A stretch of DNA of 64,000 nucleotides, taken from Branchiostoma floridae (Eukaryota; Chordata; Leptocardii; Amphioxiformes; Branchiostomatidae). Below, in pieces: positions 34,372-48,200 of the stretch. The notes below the pieces were generated by a model. The model did not search any database. It worked only from the letters and a program-made list of their open reading frames with translations, and had not been told where the DNA came from. The stretch's first letter is position 1. Each line of letters opens with the position of its first letter. Position numbers and translations under genes: made by a program. Location of the stretch: contig NC_049987.1 in assembly GCF_000003815.2 (NCBI RefSeq), forward strand, positions 13,205,434 through 13,269,433, in the 5' to 3' direction.

Positions 34372-34384
34372 AGGTCAAAGGTCA
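34372..34384 (+). promoter_or_regulatory. DR1 nuclear-receptor-type element, copy 4 promoter
   Basis: AGGTCAAAGGTCA, about 80 bp before the ATG. The adjacent E-box seen in copies 1-3 has mutated to CACCGTG here, while the DR1 is unchanged. Confidence 0.5.
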
Positions 34385-34463
34385 ACCAGACGTCTTCAGT
34401 CTTCACCGTGTCAGCTGTAGGAGCGACAGTTTCTTCACTTTGGGCCCCCATGCAGTGGTAGAT

Positions 34464-37400
34464 ATGGACGCAACAAACGAAGTGCACGTTAGCAATGTTC
34501 TACAAGAGCTGAACGAACAGAGGGCGCGGGCAGAGCTGACGGACGTGGTTCTGGAGGTGGAAGGGAGAAGGTGAGGTCTGAGATGAGGCGATGGGAGGGG
34601 GGCTGAAGGGCTGCATGAATAATTTGTACCTCAAGTATATCACGGATCATCACTATAAACCGTCGAGATGATTGTGTCGATCAAGGAGGCCTTGCTTCGA
34701 TGTGTCTTATGTTGATTTGTAAATAGTAGTCCGTAAACATTGTTTTCATGTGACCTTCATGAATGTAACAGATAATCAGTGACTCACCGACATGCTTTGT
34801 CATTGTACACGTGTCTGTATCTCTTTATAAATACTCTCCAAGCAGAGGTTGCTGGTAAAAATCGTGACCTTTTCCTTTCATCATTTTTTTCGACCGCTTA
34901 TTATTTTTTCGATGCTTTTTATTTTAACATGTTAAAGGTAGCAGTTATGCAGGTAAAATGGCCGAGAATGAAGCAATACATGTATTTTCACAGTTTCCCC
35001 TGCCATCGTGCAGTCCTGGCATCATGCAGTCCCTACTTCCGTGGCATGTTCACCAGCGGCTACGCGGAGGCCAAACAGGAGAGGATCAGCATTCAGGATG
35101 TGGGTGGGGTAGCCATGGCAACCATTCTGGACTATGCCTACACCGGCCGCCTTCAGACGGAGCCAGACCAGGTCCAGGCTGTGATGGCAGCAGCCAGACT
35201 GCTACAGGTAAGGATGCTGGATTGAAGTCTTCATATATACATGTGTAACCTTATACGTGTATAGGTGTGACCATAATAAGATGATTATGGTCATGTCATT
35301 TTAGACTCAGTACTTTTGTCAGTCTTTGTTCTTTAGCCTTTTGTGTTCCTTAGTTTGACAAAATGCAATAGCACAACAATTTTTGGGTTTGTTAAGTTCT
35401 ATACACCTTCACTCCCTACATACTAGTAAGTGTGAGAAACTGATAACTGCAGAATGGTACATGTAACTGTTACCATGTTTGTTGCCTTCAGGTGGATTTC
35501 GTAGGTCAGAAGGCAGCAGAATACATGAAGGACCATCTGGACGTGTCCAACTGTGTGGATGTTTGGATGTATGCTGACATGCTGGCAGACTGTAGCCTTG
35601 TTGAGGCCAGTAAGAAGTATGTGGCATCCAGGTCAGTCTGACAGCTGTTAGTGATTATTAAATAAATTATAGAATAATACATGTTAATTTGATTGTCTGT
35701 TTCAAACAGCACTTAAAATGCATTCACAATGTGTGCTTGAACATATCTGAGTCAACTCATTGCACATGTAATTTTCTCAGGTTCGACCAGGTGGCTCTTC
35801 AACCGTCCTTTGTCCAGTTGCCTTTGAGCCTTCTGCAGCCATTGCTTGACAAGGATGATCTAATGGCCAAGTCTGAAGACAACGTTGTGCGAGCTGCTTT
35901 GAGATGGGTCGACTTTAACCAAGAAGAGCGTTTGCAGCACCTTTCTACCCTTTCTAAATCATTACGTCTGTCTCATATCAGCCCAGAACTGCGTGTTGAA
36001 ATGAAGAAAAAGTGCCGGTCGACAGATAGCAAGTTGGTTTACAGTGACAATACAGCCCAACGGCTGGGACATGCGCAAACTGAACTACAGATCTTCCTTA
36101 GGGAAGTTTACTCAGACGATGAAGACGAGTGGTCTACTCCTTGCTATGACCCTTCCGCAGGTCGACTGCATGCAATTGATATGCCTGAAAACCTGGACAG
36201 CTTTTCTAGATCTGTGACAGTAACTCCTGATGATGAACTGTACATGACAGGTGACATTGTTAAAAGTAGAGATGACAGGCAGAGTAAATTTTACCAGTAC
36301 AACCACCTTCTAAACACCTGGGAACCAAGGTGTGGGATGATTGAACCCAGATACAGGTATGTCTCTCTTATGCATGCTGCTTATTTCTTGCAAAGACAAA
36401 ATTGTTTCAGGGAATAGACATACTAGTATGGATTTTTTTTATGTTTATTCTGAAGATATCTTTGGAAAATGTGAAGAGCCTTAAGTTACGTTTTACAGTT
36501 ATGATGATCCAGACTTGCCTGACATTGGACAACATCACTGTCCTTAAGACAGATGATGCCGGTTTGTCATATTCTATTGTTCCTGGTACATGTCGGAAAA
36601 AGGCTGAGGGAATTTCCCTGCTACATATACACTGTACTCTTTCCCTACTGTAAATTCTGTGCATGATGATACCCACTGTCTTCAATTTGTTGTGACTGAA
36701 ACAGATTGAAATACATTTCCATTTACTGTAGATAGCGCAGAATTGACCCTAACAGGACAATCCTTTATAAAGCCCGAGACTTCCCCAACTTTTCTTTGCT
36801 TGCAAAAAATGTATGCAAAAGTCATTTTTTCACATCTGCTCAGGTCCATCATAGTTCACTTTTCTGTTGGTCATTTAAAATCATTGCCTGCAAAGCATGT
36901 TGCTGCCATTTTGCTTGAAATTTCAGTGATTTTCACTGCACATGGGGACTTCTTGATGTCAGTGTGTGGAGGGTTTGTAGCCTATTTACAGATTTGGCCA
37001 CGTCTCAACTGCAAACTTTGAAAGTTTGCACTTGATTTGAAGTTTGATTGTAAAACTCTTTAGGAACATCTGACAAAGCTCATCATGTGAGTCCAAGGTG
37101 ATTCAGGACGTATGCTTCAATAGTTTCACAAACTTCCAGGTGGAGTAATATTTCAAGCACGATGGCAATGCCAGGCTGCAAACCACTGTCAGAAATGTGA
37201 GCTATGATGGATCTTTGCACTGCTATCAAAGAGGAAAGTCTGGTAAGTCTCCAATCTCTGGCAAAGTTCTCTTCCCTTGAAGCTCATGCCTACATTATGG
37301 CTACATACCAATTATCTAGTGGCAGAAATCCACAGTTGGATACCCTACATCACATGTTGGTGTGTAATGTTGGTAATCTTTTCCTATTTTTGTCTTCCTC

Positions 37401-38240
37401 TTCAGGTGTGGTCTCGTGTATCTGCAGGGGCATATCTATGCCATTGGTGGTGATGGTGCCAGCAGAAGAACAGCAGAGAGGTATGACCCAAGTTGTGATG
37501 AGTGGACGTCTATACCACCCATCCCTCAGCCCATGTCCTCATCACCCTGTGTTGTGACTCTAGATGACAGCATCTATGTCATAAGTAAGGAAGGCTGCTA
37601 CAGCTTCTCTACCACCGAGAACAAGTGGAGCAAGATAGCGGACATGCTTCGACGACCAGTGCGTCCTCAGGCCGTCACCTATCGGGGGTGCATCTACTCT
37701 ATAGACTGTGAAAGCAACAGAGACTACCAATACTATTCCAGAGTAGAGATGTATAATCCTACGAAAGGCGAGTGGAAGGTGTCAGATGGCTCTTTTGAGT
37801 TTGAGTGTGACACAGCAACCTTGATGAAATACAGAAAGACTATGTACGTTCTCATCATGCATAGTGGCCCAGATACAGACCTACTTGAAACTGACATGGA
37901 CCGCACTACACTTTTAGTTTACCAGTACCAGCCAAAGTCAGACTCTTGGCGGTATCTAGATGTCAAGAACAAGAGAAGGCTGTTCCCTCCCTTGGCACAG
38001 TGGTTGAGTTTAGCTAGTACAACAGAGTGCCTGACAGTAAGGATGTTCCCATTGTGCCTCAGGGATCCAAAGGCATACGAGCGCGATTATCGCGGTGTAG
38101 GAGATCACAGCGACTCCAGTTCCTCTGACTCATCTGGAAGTGACTACAGTGACAGTGATGACATATCAGACCAGGAAGACGGTGATGAGGACAATTCCAA
38201 TAGCGACAGACAGAGTGGAAGTGATGATGAAGACATCTAA
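34464..38240 (+). CDS. BTB-BACK-Kelch protein, tandem copy 4
   Basis: Five exons: 34464-34570, 34994-35207, 35492-35631, 35781-36356 and 37406-38240; 623 aa plus TAA. It is the closest relative of copy 1: exons 4 and 5 are nearly the same, and intron 4 is collinear over about 1 kb. Unlike copy 1 it keeps the normal exon 2 acceptor. Its tail is longer and highly acidic and Ser-rich (DSSGSDYSDSDDISDQEDGD, ending SGSDDEDI), which suggests possible phosphorylation. BTB, BACK and one clear kelch blade (YAIGGDGAS) are visible. The signal-peptide exon of the ZP gene starts about 1 kb downstream, the same order as copy 1 and the orphan exon. Confidence 0.9.
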
Positions 38241-39260
38241 GACACTAGATCACCATGAAGGATTAAATCAGCATTAACAAGATCTTGAAGGAGAGCAATA
38301 GAGAAGTTTTGGAAACACTTTGTCATTGCTATAAGATAAGATCCACACAAACATGCCAGTATTGATGCTTTCAATACATTCCTTTCCCCCAATATACTGG
38401 TCAGGTGTAAAATGTCTGAACACTGATCTCCCTAAATGTGGAAAGACGTTGAGAAGTTCCAAACAGCCTTGTATTTCAGATTGTACATGAATGGAACCAT
38501 TTGCTTTTGTTGTAGATCTCTGCTTAACATGAATATGCAATGAGCTTGATATGTTTATGTCCTTGTAGATATAGATCTTTTAACAGTAAGAATGTTACTA
38601 ATCCAGCCATTTTCTTGGTCGTTTTATAACAATATGTATTTTTATGATGTAATTTGTTGTAAACCCTGTAAGTTACGTTTACATGATGTCAGCAAATGTA
38701 GCTACTTTCAAAACCATAACGTTGTATTATTATTACACTAGAAGTCACAGTGTCTTCTATTCACCCAGTCATTAAATGTGGAGAAATAAAGCCATGTACT
38801 AACCCCAAGTTGTACTGGCTGTTTTCTGGATACCTGATCCTGAGCGGACTGGTTACTGGTTACTGGGACTGGTTAATAAGCTGGACTGCACTACCATGGG
38901 ATTTTGGGATTTCGTGCAATTAACGTGCGATTATGCGTTGTTTAATTAGCTTGTGAAATTTAGATCATGCAAATTAGGACCTCCATGAGGAAATGTCATC
39001 ATATGTTAGTGTGACGAGATGAGCATCCAATAATCGTCATCGACGTGGCCTCTATAAATCAGTAAACAAGAAGAGCCAGGTTCATCGGACGTCCCATTTC
39101 CACAGGATCTGGCGGAGGTTTGTGTTCTGTGCACCCTTGTTTTGTCCTCGACTTAATTTTGATCTGTAACCGCTGACAGTGCTGTTTCAACGACAGTGCT
39201 AGCGGGACCACCGTGTTCTCTCTCAGTCTGTTTTCTTGCTCCGCATATTTTGGTACAAAC
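38241..39260 (+). other. 3' flank of copy 4 and upstream region of the ZP gene
   Basis: Noncoding; collinear with 4464-5590. It must hold the ZP-gene promoter and 5' UTR, but no core element is clear. Confidence 0.5.
38785..38790 (+). terminator. Polyadenylation signal, copy 4
   Basis: AATAAA in the conserved GAGAAATAAAGCCAT block. Confidence 0.55.
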
Positions 39261-42200
39261 ATGGCATTTATTATGCTGCAGGCGACGTCTCTGGTGATCT
39301 TGAGCCTCACATTGTGTGCCGTGTGTGGTAAGAATGGCCTTATTGTACAGTATTACTAGTACTGAATCTGTCACTGTGGAATATTGCGAAGGCTCGCATG
39401 TGGGCTGATTTGTTTGTAAATGGAAACTTCTGTTGGGTGCGTCAGATTTGCACGATTCTCATCAATTTTTTTTTCATATCTCATGTATGTCTGACTCATG
39501 TTGTTTATGAAACAACGGACTGACCTCTGCATTTCACATGAGTATTCTTCCCATGCCCCGTGTGTAGGGCTGCAAGGCCAAGGGGTAACTGGGTTCAAGG
39601 CTGGTCAAGGAAGCTTTCTCTGCCTTCACGAAAGAGTATAATTGAAAGTTTCTACTTAACCAGTGGCATTCGTGTATGTAGATTAATCAATTTCAACTCC
39701 TTTGTAGATATGTGTAGTCGTAGTAGACCTCCAGACCTCCCTGTACTTTTGTTGTGACTCTACTGAAGATTGTTGTTGTAAGCCATCACGAAATCACCGA
39801 AAGGGGAAGCCTCATGCATGGTACCACGTCTGGTACGCCTCCGTACATTTCAGCAAGGGTGCGCGGTCAATGACATTAGGTGGCAAGGACAGAGCAACAT
39901 TGATACCTTTAGGGTCCTTTAGTGCACCGACCTAAGCGAGTCATATGGGAGACATCAGCTTGGCCATCTGGATCCAATTCCATGGATATGTGGATCTGAC
40001 TTAAGACTTCGTTCCCAGGGATGGCTCAGCTCGGGCATGTTGTAAGGGATATGCCAGTGTCTTTCAGAAGGGACGTAAAACGGGGCGTCCCGGCCTAAAA
40101 TGGAACCAACCGTTCCTATCTGGCATGACGAACTCTATGAGTTCTCTATGACATGACGTCAGTGGCACAGCATAGCTCAGTGCGACAGCGGGGGCAAAAG
40201 TTTCCTCTCTTCCTCTTAGATGTTTGTGTGGACCCCGTAAACCTTTCAGCACATGGCTGATTCAAATTCCATTCACCCAACAAGGACAGACCGTAAAGAC
40301 AGACCCAGGAGGAACGGTTGGGAGAAACAGAGAGTTTCAGGAGAAAGTATTGGTTGGAAAAAACTGACCAAGTAGAGAAATGTTTAAGATTTGAGCAGGT
40401 TCCGTCATTGTAGTTTTCATTGCAGCTGCAGCTGACACTGATGATGATGTAATCTGTTCGTCATCTGTATCTGTATCTAAATATATATTATATAACCGGT
40501 ATCACCACCCTTTGGCGTAATTACACACCAGCAGCTTGTTATATTAGACTTGACGACAAGTCACCTAACCTATGCATCTGTTTTAATCCTTGCACAAACG
40601 TTACGGAACAGTTGAGGAAGATGATTTTTACCTAAAATCCGGGGGTATTGTGACCTCCATGGAATATGAAAAGTTTTTGGCATGCATGTGTGTGTGTTTG
40701 CGGATTATAACTATATTACAATGATATTTTATATGTGGGTAGGTCTTTGGAAGATGAAGCTCAATTTAAGTTTGGGCCCCCTTGTGTGTGACCTTGATAC
40801 TGCAGCAAAATAGGACTTAATCTGTGTATGATTAACGAGAAAAATCCATAATTATAATTTCTCTTTTATATGACACGTGACATGTGATTCATGGTAGGAG
40901 GAACATTTATAGATCTCATAATAGATTATGTAAATATGGAAATCATTTGAATACCTAATCATGGTATACGAGGTATCCGAAGTCTTGTTTTTATTGATAT
41001 TTCCTCTCATTTATAGAACGGGAGGCGTCATATCTTTCCCAGTTTGCAGGATGGCATTACTACAAAGTACCCGTCACGGGAGAAATGACATCGACCAACG
41101 TGAAGGACACCTGTGAGGCAGCGGGGTACGTGACACCGTGTCCCGGGGACAGCGACTGTCCTCATTCCTCGTCCTCGTGCGTCGACACAGGCTTAGATAA
41201 CTGTAGTGGACCGATGGATGACGTAGCCCGGGTCCTGTGTGGTAATAGCTCTCGCCCAGATACCTGTGACCAGCTGGACGGTGTGTACCAGTTCATGATC
41301 AACTGGAGGTCAGACGACGGCGCTTGTGGTGTGGAGTCAGGAAGTTGGTGCACCAGTGGCTCTGGGCGACAAGACAGATACGCCTTCTGCGCAAGAGGTG
41401 TTTTCTTGTGGTTTTTAGATCTTTTTACATGTATGTTTTTACATTGTAAATGTTTGGTGGAGGGATAGTTACTGTGACCGTTACATGATGTCCATCGTTT
41501 CCTGGTGGGTGGCAGCAGGGTAATGCTCTTAGGTGGGTAGGACAGATTCTCCATTAGTATTTTTTGTGTGGTGAGAATCTAAGGTCAGTTGATGATGTTC
41601 GCTATTGCCAGTTTCACCATGCCACCACCTTTCAAACCACAAGGTCAATTTGTTAATTGACCCACACATTCGGTACATATAGATAAATAATACGCTTATG
41701 GTACAAGACGCAAGGGCGCACATTGGTTTCAAATGCCTTTTCTTTGTTGTTTGTTTTTCCGTTGTAGACAGGAATGTTACAATTGCTGCACACATCGATG
41801 TAACCACAACCGTCACACCAAGAAAAGAGCCAAGTAAGTTAACAGTAATTGCAGGTCTCTGTAGTAATTGAAACTAAACATAATCAAACGTTAATTATGT
41901 AATCCAGGTAAATTTGCATGACTGATAAGAAAATTCTAGAATAGCTTTCTTTGTTAAGATAGTGCCAACCCATCAATTCAGCATACGTTGTTGTCAGGAA
42001 ACAAGACAAAACATAGACTACTTAAAGTTTTTTTTATTGAACAAATGGTCAATCTGTGGCAGCTAGTTAACCTATCAATTGACACGACGTTAAAATGTTC
42101 ATTTAATTTAGAAAGTCATTTTCTTTTCAGAACGAGAGTCGTCCTTTCTGGCTCTTTATAAGGGTTGGCGCTACTACAAAGTACCTGTAACCGGAGAGAT

Positions 42201-45200
42201 GACATCGTCCAACGTGAAGGCTACCTGTGAGGCAGCGGGGTACGTGGCGCCGTGTCCAGGAGACAGCGAGTGTCGGTATTCCTCGTCCTCGTGTGTCGCC
42301 ACAGGCTTGAAGGACTGTGGGTTGCCGATGAATGACGTATCCCAAGTCCTGTGTGGTACTACACCAGACGACTGTGCTCAGTTTGACGGTGTGTACCAGT
42401 TCACGGACAACTGGGAATCTGAGGATGACGCTTGTGGTGTGGAGTCGGGAGGTTGGTGCAAGGTTGGCACTGGGACAGAAGACCGTTATGCCTTCTGTGC
42501 CACAGGTATTTTGACATGTGTTTATGACAACTGCTCTATGTATATGTTTGCTACAGTGATTTCTCATTTCCCTTGGTAGTGCTCTGAGTTGGACAGGACA
42601 GGTTTTGTTTCCACAATTGTTTGTTAGGGAGTGTTCCATCGTCAGTGGCTGACATTCACTATTTTCAACTACATCAAAAGAAGTCTTCGGATCCTCTAAA
42701 AATGTAAACTGGCCCCCAAATCCACTGGAAAGCATGAAATTCTGATTGATCTGGGATACTATTGGGCGACACGTGGCCACATTCTTTGGAGACTAGAGCA
42801 GGCGAAAATCAATGCGTGCGTGGGTGGCATCCATAAAATTAAGTCAGTGTGGCCCAATAGAAAATAATCTATGAACAAACTGAAGTCAAGAGTCATGCTG
42901 TCTATTTTCAACACGTGTCATTTGTGCTGTGTACTGTTCAATTAGCCTGCCATTTTCTTTTTTACTCCTCACAAAGCTCTCCCCAAGTGCGTGTCGAAAT
43001 TGTTTACATTGATTACAAATTCTTTGCTGTTTGTTGCTCTGTACACAGACCGGAATGTCACAACCATTGGCACTGCACCTCATAATGCAACCACAAGAGC
43101 ACCTGATACAACTGGCGCACATGGTAAAGCAGAGTCGAGTAAGTAACCTTCAATTTAAGCTAAACTCGCATTGCTGGCAACAGAAAATCTATTTCTAAAA
43201 GAAGTACTCTATGTAACACATGATTGACGATGGCTTGCTGCGATTCTCTCTTAAGCTTCGTAAACCATGGCCTCTTGAATAAGATGACAAGACGCGTATG
43301 CTGTCGCCAGGAAACATGGCAACCTGTTCTATGTAATATAAGCAGCTGCTGTCGCGCCGAGTGCCTGCAAAGCTGGTGTGTCACGCTGATGTGCGGTTCT
43401 ACCGGTTATATACGCACAGATGGCAAAACCTAAGAGTAAAATTTTAACTGAAGGACAATCTTTGCACCGTCGTCACGGAAGTGTTACAGTAGCTTGCTTT
43501 GGCAGCTGGCAACGGAAGAAGATAACACTCAAGTGTCATGTGGTGAACATCCAAATTATTTTCATTGATATCTTTCCTTTATAGAACTAGCGGTGTCATT
43601 TTTGGCTCTTTATAATGGATGGCACTACTACAAAGTACCCGTCACCGGTGCAATGACATCGGCCAACGTGAAAGCTACCTGTGAGGCAGCGGGGTACGTG
43701 ACGCCGTGTCCCGGGGACAGCGAGTGTCGGTATTCCTCGTCCTCGTGCGTTGTCACAGGTCTGGAGGACTGTATAAGGCCGATGAATGATATATCAAAGG
43801 TCCTGTGTGAATCAGAATCGACACCGCATACTTGTGCTCAGCTTGACGGTGTGTACCAGTTCATGAACAACTGGAAATCCGATGATGACGCTTGTGGCGC
43901 AGAGTCAGGAAGATGGTGCATTGAAGGCTCTGAGCGACAAGACCGATACGCCTTCTGTGCAGAAGGTATTTTTGAAATGTGTTTAGTTAGGACAACTGCT
44001 CTACGTAAATGTTTGTTGCAGTGATTTCCCATTGGTTTCCCTTGTTGGTGGGTAGTGCTCTGAGTTGGACAGGACAGGTTTTGTTTTCTACCATGGTTTC
44101 TGGGGGAGTGTTCCAGGGTCAGTGGCTGACGTTCACTAAGAAGCCTCCGGACCCTATAAAATGTAAACTGACACCTAATTGGCCAATGACACTCCTTCTC
44201 CTCTCAATAGAAAATCACCCATTAACGAACAGATCTAGAAGTCAAGAGTTATGCTGTCTATTTTTAATCGCGTAGTATGTACTGTGTACTGGTCAAACTC
44301 TTCTATTTTCTTTCTACTCCACACAAAGCACCTCCCCCCGTGCGTGTCAATGTTCTTTTACATCACAAATACGTTTCTTTGCTGTTTGTTGCTATGTACA
44401 CAGACCGGAATGTTACAACGATTGGTGTTGCCACTCATGATACAACCACAGCAGCCCCTGCGTCAACTATCGCCCATGAGTCGAGTAAGTGACCGAAATC
44501 CAGTTCTAAAAGAATTACTCTATGCTACATAGGAATATTCTGCTATGTTTGCAGTGACAATGAATTTGTTTTCTTTTTATATATTAAGATATTAATAATA
44601 TCGATGTATGGCCAATGAACAAATTCAATACGTCAATATGCAATAATTATAAAGGACAAGGCTACCTGCTATTCTGTGTTTGTAAACCATGGCCTCTTGA
44701 ATAGGATGAGAAGACGCGTCAACTCAGCATATGTTGTCGCCAGGAAACATGGCAACTCGTTCAGTTAATATCAACAACTCCTGCCGCGCCGCATGCCTAT
44801 GAAGCTGGTGTGCCACGCCGATGTGCGGTTATACCGGCTCTATAGATACAGATGGCAAAACCTAAGAGTAAAATTTGAACTGAAGGACAATGCTAGCCTT
44901 GTACCAACGTCACGGAACTGTTACAGTATCTTGCTTTGGCAGCTGGCAACGGAAGAAGATAACTCTCAAGTGTCATGTGGTTAACATCCAAATTGTTTTT
45001 ATTAATATCTTATTTCCTTTATAGAACGAAAGGTGTCATATCTGGCCCTTTACAAGGGATGGCACTACTACAAAGTACCCGTAACCGGAGAAATGACATC
45101 GTCCAACGTGAAGGCTACCTGTGAGGCAGCGGGGTACGTGGCACCGTGTCCCGGGGACAGCGAGTGTCGGTATTCCTCGTCCTCGTGTGTCGCCACAGGC

Positions 45201-48200
45201 TTGAAGGACTGTGGGTTGCCTATGAATGACGTATCCCAAGTCCTGTGTGGGAATAAACCAAACGACTGTGCTCAGTTTGACGGTGTGTACCAGTTCATGG
45301 ACAACTGGGAATCTGAGGATGACGCTTGTGGTGTGGAGTCGGGAAGTTGGTGCGAGGTTGGCGCTGGGAAAGAAGACCGTTATGCCTTCTGTGCCAAAGG
45401 TATTTTGGAAAGTTATGATTGATACTCTTTGCTATGTTTGCAGTAGTGCTAATTTACAGCGACCGTTTCTGGATGTCCGTGGGCTTGCAAGTCAAGTGGC
45501 TGGAGTTATACTCCGAGATGGGTAGGAATCGTTTTATTTATCAAGATTTAAAGTAGCTTCTGTGGAGTTGCTCGGGGCCAGGTTCACCATTTCCAACTAC
45601 ACCGTCCGTCTTTGAAACCACAAAACCCCTGAAAGTGTCCATTTTCAATTCCTTACGACCTGTTTCCTTTTTAATGCTACAAAGCTTTTACGAGCCTCAA
45701 TCAACTAATGATACTTTTCCCAATTGAGGATCATCCATGATAAAGTAAAAGTTCATTCTGTGTTTTACACGACTCGTGTACTATTCTATTGTTGTATACC
45801 GACCAAGGTCTTATTTTCCTCATTTTCTTTTCATCATTTACAAAAGTATCCTGTAGCATATAGCAAAATGGTAAGCATTAATTGCACTTATCTATTATTT
45901 GTTGTTTATTTGTTGTTCTGTCATAGATGTTGCAACCGATGTAGCAACAACACCACCACATGATACAACCGTCGGACACGATGAAGCGCCAAGTAAGTAA
46001 CCATCAATTTTAAGTTAAATACATATGCATTGAAGGCCACAAAATTCCTATTCATGATAGAGGTATACAACGTAATACATGAGTATTGTTATTTGTTCAA
46101 GGGGTGGGGGATATTTTCCTTTTCAGTATTCTTTTTAATAGAAAGATATAATGATAGTTTTACTTCCAATCCGCTCGGCCTGGTGTCCTTAAAAAATGTT
46201 TACTGTTATCAGTAAGGGTTAAGAAATAATAAAATGCAAATCGAATATACATTACACCACACCCGTCATATGCTCGTTCAACATGTGTTGCGACTGAAGA
46301 AAAGGCGTGGCCGAACTAATGATATTCCCTGAACGAAACGCTTTGTCGTTTGGTAGGTAACTGCTGTGGTAACATACTGCGGCAGGCGACGGAAGTGGTT
46401 GATCAGTTCAGCAACTACCAGGTTCCAGACGGGTGGACCATGTGCTACATCGACGGGCGCGACACCGCGTACTACAGAATCCCTTGTCGGGACCTCATCC
46501 AGGGCATTCCCGGGTACGAGAATGCCGATCAACTGCTCGCAGGCGGAGGAAACTTCGGGTGCTGGCACGGGAACACCGGTGACACTCCTGGACCGGCGTT
46601 CGCAAAGAACAACGTGATCAAGAACAGCTGTAGGGATGGCGTCCAGCAGAACACCCTGCTGTCCTCGTGGAGCAAAGTGCAAACAACAACACTTGGAGTA
46701 TGTATCAAGGGAATTACTTGTGGTAAGTACGGCATAGATAAGCCGGAAGGCACCTGCAACGTGGCATTAACTGCAGAGCTGTTGTTGCGTATGTGAATAC
46801 ATCTTAAATGATTGTATATACTTTCTTGCTTCATACAGACCAACGAATGAAAGCACCTGAGCCGTCAAAGGATATATCGGGTATGTTACTTCTTTTTTTT
46901 TGGGGGGGGGGGGGGGGGTGTCAAAATGTATTGCAAGTGCATTTCCCTGGTCGGAATGTTCTTTATTCCTTGAGTAAAAAGAATACATTTCATTTCGTTC
47001 AGGACTACGAGTATTACTCTGTATTTTGACAGGGCATTCCTTTCCATAGTGGGGGTGTCAAAACACCATTGAAAGTATCCCCATTTCAAACTAGTACAGT
47101 AACCCCCAGATAAATCTTACAGCTGCTAACTGGTTAACCCTCATAAACTAAACTGAACAGTATATGTCAATTTCCCACTGCAGCTTCTGTTAAATGCACC
47201 AATGACTACATGGAACTGTCCATTCCTGTGGATGAACTGACCGACATCACCCTGAACGACCTTCACTGGGAGCCTGATCAGAACTGTGGTGCCACAACTA
47301 ACGGTACTCACTACCTTTTCCGTACAGGTCTGCACGAATGTGGGACTCAGGTACGTCTAGTTAGGGTAGTCCCCAAGTAGATGTGTCATTTGGCTCCTTT
47401 TTTCTGTCTTTCAGTACGTGTTGTTCTTTCAACCGATAACCTCATCGCACGTGTGATTGTAAGCAGCCTACAAAAGATATGGCATAGATTGGGAAAAAAT
47501 GGTACTTGTACTCGCAGTCTTTTTCTGGGCTATTTGTAACTTTCTGTTAATCCTGCTCTCCCCCGCTGAAGCATAAGACGAAATGTCTCCAGCCATTCCC
47601 ATCTTGGGCCATTCATCTAATCTCGTGCCAAGTCTTTTGTATTTTTTTTCATCTCTCCTTCGCATGTCCTTCTGCACGTCTCTAAATGCTTTCCTGCATT
47701 ACGTATCTCTTGAGGATTCCATTCGAGGGCAACACATGTATATCTGTTTTTAATCATACGTAGAATGTGCCCTAGTCAGGAGTTTTATTTCCTACACGAT
47801 GTTAGGGCTACGTGCACGTCTGTTGACTTTCTAGTTCGAGTTCTTTGCTCCCACTTTGAATTCTCCGTATTCAAAGCCCATGAGATGGCTCTCTATCCAT
47901 TTCTAACTGCAACCTCTTTTCTTCTTTTCATCATTTATTTATTGTCTACGCACATTTTTGTCATCTTTTTTTCAACATGCCATCAGGTGACTTTTGACCC
48001 CAAGTACGTCATCTTCAGGAACAACATCAACATCATCGGTACTCCTACGACAAACAGTGTCATCGCCCGGGACGGAGATATCAGGATTACTTCAAAGTAT
48101 TAGATAATTCTGATTTACAGGGCAAGCTTTACAGCTATAGCCTTGTATTTGTTTGCTTTTGCACAGCTGTTCTTGCATTTGCATTCTTATTCCTCCATGT

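Noticed and set aside
42127-42780. 217-codon minus-strand open frame
   Set aside because: Antisense to a ZP-gene domain exon and running into its intron; Cys/Thr-rich only because of the opposite strand.
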